The notes beneath the pieces were generated by a model. That model did no database searches and had not been told where the DNA came from. It was given only the letters and a program-made list of their open reading frames with translations. From NCBI GenBank assembly GCA_018398765.1, contig JAHBMJ010000077.1, forward strand, positions 17,501 to 42,426: a stretch of 24,926 nucleotides of DNA, in the 5' to 3' direction. The stretch comes from Chromera velia. Its lineage: Eukaryota > Sar > Chromeraceae. The translations under genes were made by a program, and so were the position numbers. Positions 19,768-24,926 of the stretch are shown here, one piece after another (the stretch's first letter is position 1; each line of letters begins with the position of its first letter).

Positions 19768-20691
19768 TTACAGAGCAAGCGCCTCACGCTCATCTGCTTT
19801 GAGGGTATCTGCAGAGACCTGCCGTGAGAGTTGTTCAAAGCAAGCCTTCATGCGCAGTTTGTCACAGGAGGGATCGGAAGCAGAACTCGAAGGATGAAAC
19901 GGAAACTGATCAGAGAGGGAGGCCGGATCCACACCGCCATTACCAGAGCGGAACCATCGGAACCATCCACCCGTCTGGTTTGCTCCTGTGGAGGACTCTT
20001 TTCGGTTTTCGTCGTCTGGTGGGGGACTCGGCTGGTTCTTCCACTGATCGATGGGACCCAGAGATCCCAACAGCACCCCCAGAGAGGGCGAGCAAAATTG
20101 ATGTTTCCATCCATACTGAATTGATCCATACGCGTGGATGCACAGCAGTCTGAGTTTCTCGAGGTGGGTGATGCAGTAGAGGGCCCCACATATGCCTGAC
20201 ACGGAGGGCAAGGGGATGGAGGCCATCGCCTTGGACCCTCCATTGATGTGTCGCTCGATCACAGAGGGAGCGCTCACACTTGCCCCCCAAGCCTTGTCAC
20301 CCGTCATCCCCCACTCTCTCGAATCAGCTCTGTACACTTTCTGTCCTGCACAGACAGTCACAGCTTCTGACTCTGTGATGACTTCCGCCCCCTCCCATGC
20401 CCACCCCCCAAGCTTCAGACTGAACACTGACTCGAGAATAAAGAGGATCTGGGTGATGTCAACCCCCCCAGCGTCTGAGGCCCAAGAGGGCAGGGAGGGG
20501 CGTGTGCCGCCAGAGGAGTGGTATATGCATGGAACGTCCAACTCCTGGCAGGGCGCCTCCACACAAATTGAATCCTGGCCCCAAGACCAGACACCCAAGG
20601 GGCAAGACCGAGGGACACACAGACCGTGAACATCCTCACGGCAAGTATCGCAAGGAAAAGGGATAAAAGGACATGATACTTCACGTCGACT
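19768..20691 (-). CDS. Unrecognised coding segment, Cys-rich N-terminal part (partial)
   Basis: Product not recognised. This frame is open for 307 codons on the minus strand with varied, non-repetitive composition and coding-like codons, unlike the shadow frames nearby. Its upstream part is Cys-rich (CPFIPFPCDTC, then VHGLCVPRSCPLGVWSWG), a spacing that loosely recalls secreted GCC2/GCC3 or EGF-like modules. The middle includes ESVFSLKLGGWAWEGAEV and IPLPSVSGICGALYCITHL; the end is polar. There is no ATG near the 5' end; the first in-frame ATG is at 20307 and would give only 179 aa. A splice acceptor at about 20690 (a T-rich stretch then GTGAAG) is therefore likely. At the 3' end, GTAAAT overlaps the TAA stop and GTAAGT follows closely, so further 3' exons are possible. 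It could be a gene fragment or pseudogene. Confidence 0.42.
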   Translation of the reverse strand, partial: SRREVSCPFIPFPCDTCREDVHGLCVPRSCPLGVWSWGQDSICVEAPCQELDVPCIYHSSGGTRPSLPSWASDAGGVDITQILFILESVFSLKLGGWAWEGAEVITESEAVTVCAGQKVYRADSREWGMTGDKAWGASVSAPSVIERHINGGSKAMASIPLPSVSGICGALYCITHLEKLRLLCIHAYGSIQYGWKHQFCSPSLGVLLGSLGPIDQWKNQPSPPPDDENRKESSTGANQTGGWFRWFRSGNGGVDPASLSDQFPFHPSSSASDPSCDKLRMKACFEQLSRQVSADTLKADEREALAL

Positions 20692-21019
20692 TCACGTACA
20701 AAAAACCGCTGAAACCGTTCCACTCATTCCCGTCAGGAATCTCCTCCGAATCTGATGATCCGCAGAATCCCGCAGAATTTAACAGGGTGCAAAGGGAAAA
20801 AGGACATATCTATCTGCGGTCTGAAGCTGAAGAACGGAGAATTTCTCCGTCGTCAACAGGACCTGGTTGAAGCCGAAAAATTCCCACCCGCACTCTTTCT
20901 CTACTCTGCCCAAATCCCACACTAGAAGTCCAAATGCGCAGAGCAGCGACCACCCTCAAAGAATAAAGCCGGTCCAAGCGGTCTTCCCACGAGCCTGTGA
21001 GAGGGGGCAAAAGGACATG
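20660..21019 (+). promoter_or_regulatory. Three GGG-AAAAGGACAT motifs around the divergent spacer
   Basis: GGGATAAAAGGACAT (20660-20674), GGGAAAAAGGACAT (20794-20807) and GGGGCAAAAGGACAT (about 21004-21018) are all in the same orientation. Two lie in the spacer between two divergent coding segments; the first lies just inside the 5' end of the minus-strand segment as drawn. A related GGAAAAGGACAC occurs at about 24896-24907. They may be regulatory sites or fragments of a repeat; function is inferred from repetition only. Confidence 0.35.
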
Positions 21020-21108
21020 CGTAAGTCAACGCTGCATTTGGGATTGTGGGAAAGTGCATAGATTACAGAGCTGATGGAGCAGTTTGCAACCTGCAAGAGA
21101 GGGAATGT

Positions 21109-21134
21109 AGAGAGAGAGAGAGAGAGAGAGAGAG
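21109..21134 (+). repeat. (AG)13 microsatellite
   Basis: An uninterrupted AG dinucleotide tract at the 5' margin of the plus-strand coding segment. Confidence 0.9.
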
Positions 21135-21913
21135 CAAACGACAGCACAGAGGGATGGCAGAGGCTGTAGCAGTAGTTCGCAAAGAGGGATTCAGGGGAGG
21201 TCATGGTGTGATTCAGTTTCAGCGGAGATTCACGTCAACACCTGTCTCTTCGGACGGACCTGTCGAAAGTGTCACTCGCACAAAGGAACATTCCTTCATC
21301 AAGGGATCACTGCAGACACCTGGAGGTGAGGGAGATGACGCACTCTTGCTGATGCTCATGTATGCTTTGCAAAATGAATCCTCCCCATTGACTGCAGCGT
21401 CTCCCGAAGGACGTCTGAAAGTGACTTTCTTCCACTGTTCCCACTTCAAATTCTCCCTTTCCTGTGCCCCCCCCGTCATCATGAGACCCATGCAGCCTCA
21501 GACACTTCAGCCTCCGATGTTCAGTTCCCCCACGACATCCCCTTCGTGAAGGAAGACGATCTGCGCTTTCGTCTCGATTTTCGAGACTTCTCTTTTCGGG
21601 AAAGGGAAGGTATAGATCAAGGGTGTTTTTTTTTTTTCGTGGAGGCATCGAACTTTGCCCCCTTCCTCTTCAAGTCCCTTCAAGTCTTCGAGTGTCAGTT
21701 GCCAGAGTACACGCTTGACTCCGAGATCCACACCGTTTTGTCTTGCTGGAATGTGTGGAGACTCGTCAACGCAAGTACTCTGCCTGCTGACGTGCGAACA
21801 ACTGTGGCATTGCCCTCATACTCCGTGTCATCTCCTTTCCTGGAGATTCCACCACTGAAGAATGCAACCCCCAACAAAGCCCGACACATCGTCGTCACTG
21901 TTGGAGTGTTCAG
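21135..21913 (+). CDS. Unrecognised multi-exon coding segment (partial, boundaries uncertain)
   Basis: Product not recognised. Three stretches with good coding composition share a frame once two short introns are removed. Exon a, up to 21325, includes HVNTCLFGRTCRKCHSHKG. Exon b is 21398-21609 and includes DVQFPHDIPFVKEDDLRFRL. Exon c is 21685 to about 21913 and includes VFECQLPEYTLDSEIHTVLS and IPPLKNATPNKARHIVVTVG. Intron 1 (21326-21397, 72 bp) has AG|GTGAGG and CTGCAG and removes an in-frame TGA. Intron 2 (21610-21684, 75 bp) contains a 13-T run. The C-terminal stretch resembles an extracellular beta-sandwich (IPT/TIG-like), but this is only an impression. No in-frame ATG exists in exon a, so upstream exons are missing or the locus is a remnant. 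Past 21913 the frame stops unless a 36-bp intron (21914-21949) is assumed. A transposable element lies ~300 bp downstream. Confidence 0.42.
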
Positions 21914-22217
21914 GTCCCTCCTGGGAACACTTGCATGACCTCTTCGCAGGAAGGCTCTTGTTGGCTGGGTGGAGCCTGTACTCTGTTCGATTTGCAACAC
22001 ATCTGCCTCATGCGTACACAGATCGTATTTACTCTGCATCGGGGACGGAAACCGGGAATGGGGCCAGCCAACCTCCTTTTCCATCCTGCCAGGGTCCGGA
22101 ACATTCGATCAAGTTTGTGTTTTGTCAATTTCTCTGAGCTTCTCTGACAGGAAAACCCTTGAGAGCGTACATATCCAATTTAACGACATTTCTGGTTGCA
22201 ACGCTGCATGCTGTGTT
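21914..22217 (+). other. Possible downstream remnant of the preceding gene
   Basis: Open frames continue to about 22147 in all three plus frames, but none is clearly coding. A GT...GCAG pair at 21914-21949 would join a frame containing LCSICNTSASCVHRSYLLCI. The intron would be only 36 bp, so I treat this as unresolved. The segment ends at the inverted-repeat element. Confidence 0.25.
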
Positions 22218-22486
22218 GGGGGGCTCGTACAAAATACCTTATGCAACGGCGTTGCATAAGAGGGCTGGAGGGGGGGGGGTCTTATGCAGAGGTGATCCCT
22301 CTGGGCGCCGCCGCATTCTAGCATCCATTACATACGCGCCGCCGCCTTATGCAACCAGCAAATTGATGGCTTTGGGGGGGGGGNNNNNNNNNNNNNNNNN
22401 NNNNNNNNNNNNNNNNNNNNNNNNNNGGGGGGGGGGGGGGGTTATGCAACGCCGTTGCATAAAGTATTTTGTACGTACGAGTCCCC
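22218..22486. mobile_element. Candidate MITE-like element with palindromic terminal inverted repeats
   Basis: The left end (22218-22259) and right end (22442-22486) are inverted copies of about 42-45 bp. Each has GGGG, CTCGTAC, ACAAAATAC and then a palindrome made of TTATGCAACG, one central base and CGTTGCATAA. The right copy has an extra GTAC. TTATGCA also occurs at 22282 and 22347 inside. A TTG sits close to both outer ends and may be a target duplication. No transposase is visible, but a gap interrupts the middle, so the true length is unknown. Confidence 0.6.
22384..22426. other. Assembly gap (43 N) bounded by poly-G
   Basis: 43 undetermined bases lie between G10 (22374-22383) and G15 (22427-22441). 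A poly-G stretch or a G-rich structure probably blocked sequencing; the gap size may be arbitrary. Confidence 0.98.
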
Positions 22487-22814
22487 TTGTTTTGCGTGCA
22501 TGCGCTTAATTTGAATTAATTGCCGCCATTTGTGGCGGCGCGCGCGCGCGCAAGGCGCGGCGCCCGCGAAGCATGCAGGGCCGGTCGATCGGACCGACGA
22601 CTTCTGACATCTTCTGACAGTTTCAATGACTCCATAGCTCTAGCTCCACCACTTTCCCGGATGGTCTTCATGATTCTTCACCATCCATCAAATTTGTGAA
22701 GCAACTGCCAGAGCAAGGTCTTACTGATCAAGTCAAGTCACTGCATGCTCAGAAATTATTCGCGCAAACGACCGAGGCAAGGGCTCCCTTTTCCGTCTCG
22801 TTCCAAAGTCCAAA
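22487..22814. promoter_or_regulatory. Upstream region of the TPR-DUF4470 gene
   Basis: It contains a CG-rich patch with a hairpin (GCCGCCA at 22522-22528 pairing with TGGCGGC at 22533-22539), an alternating CG run to about 22551, and a GGCCGGTCGATCGGACC near-palindrome (about 22580-22596). No TATA box is evident. The promoter role is inferred from position. Confidence 0.35.
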
Positions 22815-24752
22815 ATGGCTGAAAAGAGTGGGGCGACAGAGGCTCTGAAGGAGAGTGGGACTCAGAAATACACGGGAGGTGACTTGTTTGGTGCTTTGGG
22901 GGACTACCTCTCGGCCTTGGAAGCTGTTGAGAGTTCTGTTCACAAAGAGGAGAAATCCGAAGCCAACAGAAAACTCCGTCTCGTTTTGCGATCGAATGTT
23001 TCTGCTGTTCTATATGAGCTGGGTTTGTATGAAGAGGCCCTTGCCCATTCCCAGAGAGTGCTCGACAGTGTCTCTGAAGAAAAGGAGCTGTCCCAAGACC
23101 TCCAGGGGCTTAGAGAGAAAAACTCAAAACGAGTAGAAAAAATTCAGAAAATGCTCACACCTGGTGCAGCAACAGGTGTCATGTCTGCTTCCCTGTCTCG
23201 CGAGTTAGTGAGAAGACTACCTCGCTACCGCCCCGCCCGTCTGAATCAGGGGCTCGAAGTTTTCATCGGGCATGAAGCAGCTTCGTCTGCCTTTCGCCTG
23301 ACTCGAGACGAGGATGCCGTTGAATCGTTTCTTGACTCGACGACAGAAGGAGACGGCAAGGTTCTCTCTGTCAATGAGGCAAGGAAACTGGTTGTCGACA
23401 TTTTTGATGAGAAGTCCGACACCAAAAAAGGAGACGATAGGACGTTCTCGGTCTTCTTCGGTGGGTGCGGAGACTCCAGACACTTCATGCTGACCATCAT
23501 TGACCTCATGCAGCAGATCAGCCGTCGCGGTCCTGATGCGCAGAGCGCCTACACCTTCAACTTTGTCCTCAACGACATCCACCCTGTCCTTATCACCCGT
23601 CTCCTCCTCATCATCAAGCTCTCACAGGACATCGTCAACTCCGAGACGACGCTCGCAGACTTGCAGGAGGCCTCAGCGAGTCCAGCGAAGGATTCTGCCA
23701 CCTGTGCGCAGTTTCTCTTTGCAAGTACGCTCATTCCCCCCCGCATTTACGACGACGTCTTCCTGCCTTTGGTTGCTGATGCAATCGCTGTTGCAGAGGG
23801 GCAGCTTGCTCTCGCCTCTCCTTCAGATTCAGAACCCTGCTGGCGTGCGTCAATCTACGGGATCTCCGTCGACGCTCAGACACTGAGGGCAGTTCTCGCA
23901 AAGCTGCGTGACTGGCAGGCAGGTGTAGGCAGCGTGAGCAGCAAGGCAGCCCGCAAGGGATGGTTGGTTGACAGGGCGATGCCCGATGCTGCTATCGATC
24001 AGAACCACAAAAGGCAGGTTCTCGAGGGTGACAATCCCCAGGTGCGGCAAATGCGTGAGGAGAAGATAGAGCAGGAGAAGGCCGACCTCACTCGGCACAT
24101 CACGAGCCTCTCCGAAGAGGATTTCAAGGCGCATTTCGAGAACCCCATGTTCAAGACGATGATCACGACCTTGGCCGCACAAGAGAGTGTGGCGATGGAC
24201 ACATATGAATCCATGCCGCTTGAAGAGCAGAAAGCCTTTGTTCTAAAGGTCATGCTGCCTCTCTCGGCACACAAGGTCGACAACCAGATTGATCAAGAGG
24301 GTCCCCCCGAGTTGAGAATCCTTGCGTCGACGGACAACGGTCGCAACTGTGTGGCATGCGTGTGTGCACTGGAGAGGTATTTCGTGTGGGTCAAGCAGTA
24401 CTTGCTGCCTCCGGATGTGGTGGTGGCGGTGCTGGGGGAGCTGGAGCCTGCGGGTGCGGCTGCAAGGGGGGAAGGGGAAGGAGTGGGGCGTCAGTTAGCC
24501 GTGGGGAGTCGGTGGACGGAGACGCTCCTTGAGTCGGGGGATTCTACCGACAGGTTTCCTAAATTTACCGCCTTCACTCAGAAGTGCGTGCAGAAATGCA
24601 GGTCCGTGCGCAATTCGTATTTCTGTGAAACGCGCAGAGAGAGAATTCAGAGCCCTTTTCTTTTGCCGGCACCCACTGAAAGCAGACAGGCCGCATGGGC
24701 AGAGAAAAACAGGCAGGTTGGCAGGCAAAGTGAAGGGATGCTTCCTTCTTGA
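22815..24752 (+). CDS. TPR and DUF4470 domain protein (3' end uncertain)
   Basis: The uninterrupted frame encodes 645 aa from ATG at 22815 in a good context (CAAAATGGC). Residues about 6-40 and 55-90 form two TPR-like helix pairs (LKESGTQKYTGGDLFGALGD; LRSNVSAVLYELGLYEEALA), normally protein-interaction modules. Residues about 205-290 match DUF4470, with FFGGCGDSRHFML (214-226), resembling the glycine motif of methyltransferase-like folds, and FNFVLNDIHPVLITR (249-263). DUF4470 occurs in MYND-finger proteins of fungi and protists and at the N-terminus of dynein axonemal assembly factor 3. No MYND Cys/His cluster is visible here. From about residue 545 the sequence becomes Gly/Arg/Gln-rich, and AG|GT sites at 24554 and 24602 are possible donors, so the last 50-70 residues may be intron read-through with more exons beyond the window. 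Function unknown; a role in assembly or chaperoning is only inferred. Confidence 0.8.
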   Translation: MAEKSGATEALKESGTQKYTGGDLFGALGDYLSALEAVESSVHKEEKSEANRKLRLVLRSNVSAVLYELGLYEEALAHSQRVLDSVSEEKELSQDLQGLREKNSKRVEKIQKMLTPGAATGVMSASLSRELVRRLPRYRPARLNQGLEVFIGHEAASSAFRLTRDEDAVESFLDSTTEGDGKVLSVNEARKLVVDIFDEKSDTKKGDDRTFSVFFGGCGDSRHFMLTIIDLMQQISRRGPDAQSAYTFNFVLNDIHPVLITRLLLIIKLSQDIVNSETTLADLQEASASPAKDSATCAQFLFASTLIPPRIYDDVFLPLVADAIAVAEGQLALASPSDSEPCWRASIYGISVDAQTLRAVLAKLRDWQAGVGSVSSKAARKGWLVDRAMPDAAIDQNHKRQVLEGDNPQVRQMREEKIEQEKADLTRHITSLSEEDFKAHFENPMFKTMITTLAAQESVAMDTYESMPLEEQKAFVLKVMLPLSAHKVDNQIDQEGPPELRILASTDNGRNCVACVCALERYFVWVKQYLLPPDVVVAVLGELEPAGAAARGEGEGVGRQLAVGSRWTETLLESGDSTDRFPKFTAFTQKCVQKCRSVRNSYFCETRRERIQSPFLLPAPTESRQAAWAEKNRQVGRQSEGMLPS

Positions 24753-24926
24753 AATCCAACTAAACGAAATTGCTATCGATAGTCTGTCTGTGGGCGACAG
24801 AGAAGAAAAACGAAGAATGCATGTGAAGTCTCTCTCGGTTCTCAGTTTATCATTCAAAAGACTCGCCTGCTCGTCGGCCTTGTCATTTTCTTGACGGAAA
24901 AGGACACAAAACAGAATCTGTCGGTT
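24753..24926. other. Downstream sequence, 3' UTR or intron of the TPR-DUF4470 gene
   Basis: A short terminal segment with no recognisable domain. It could be a 3' untranslated region, or intron if the gene continues beyond the window. Confidence 0.4.

Noticed and set aside
20192-20629. A 145-codon plus-strand frame opposite the Cys-rich segment
   Set aside because: The minus-strand frame is longer, less Pro/Ser-biased and has more coding-like codons; the plus frame looks like its shadow.
21695-22084. A 129-codon minus-strand frame opposite exon c
   Set aside because: Plus-strand codons here favour gag, aag, ctg, gtg and gcc and the frame continues that of exon b, so the plus strand is preferred.

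Overview
The window looks like nuclear DNA from a eukaryotic microbe with a large, gene-poor, microsatellite-rich genome. Evidence: two genes are convincingly split by GT-AG introns (127 and 292 bp) that restore long reading frames; AUG starts sit in eukaryotic contexts with no ribosome binding sites; intergenic stretches of 4-6 kb are full of (CTTT)n, (GGAA)n, (CT)n, (AG)n and (TA)n tracts; and inverted-repeat elements are present. The gene content (a DUF1989 enzyme, a bacterial-like PhyH dioxygenase, a TPR+DUF4470 protein, a Ser-rich membrane protein) fits an alga or alveolate-type protist, perhaps a chromerid. That assignment is a low-confidence inference.

Layout. 1-5890: no supportable gene; AT-rich repeat DNA with a duplicated ~227-bp repeat (699-925, 1501-1727), a 44-bp tandem repeat (4041-4163), a candidate 477-bp terminal-inverted-repeat element (4591-5067) and a CG-rich palindromic patch (5490-5590). 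5891-8396 (+): a two-exon gene for a ~792-aa Ser/Glu-rich protein with one C-terminal membrane span. 8397-14949: ~6.5 kb with no convincing gene, dominated by long pyrimidine- then purine-rich blocks. 14950-15828 (-): an intact intronless DUF1989 (urea carboxylase-associated / carboxyguanidine deiminase family) gene. 16462-17641 (+): a two-exon PhyH-type Fe(II)/2-oxoglutarate dioxygenase, divergent from the former across a 633-bp shared upstream region with three copies of a GGAGACGGAGACGG motif and a TATA-like box. 17642-19767: no gene, simple repeats. 19768-20691 (-) and about 21135-21913 (+): two divergent, incomplete, unrecognised coding segments without usable start codons, separated by a ~450-bp stretch that, counting a copy just inside the minus-strand segment, carries three GGG-AAAAGGACAT motifs. 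22218-22486: a candidate transposable element with palindromic ends, containing an assembly gap bounded by poly-G. 22815-24752 (+): a TPR + DUF4470 protein whose 3' end may not be complete.

The most biologically suggestive arrangement is the head-to-head DUF1989/PhyH pair, which could be co-expressed in guanidine- or amino-acid-derived nitrogen metabolism. That link is inference. I see no defence island, CRISPR array, tRNA or rRNA gene, or any clearly new multigene system.
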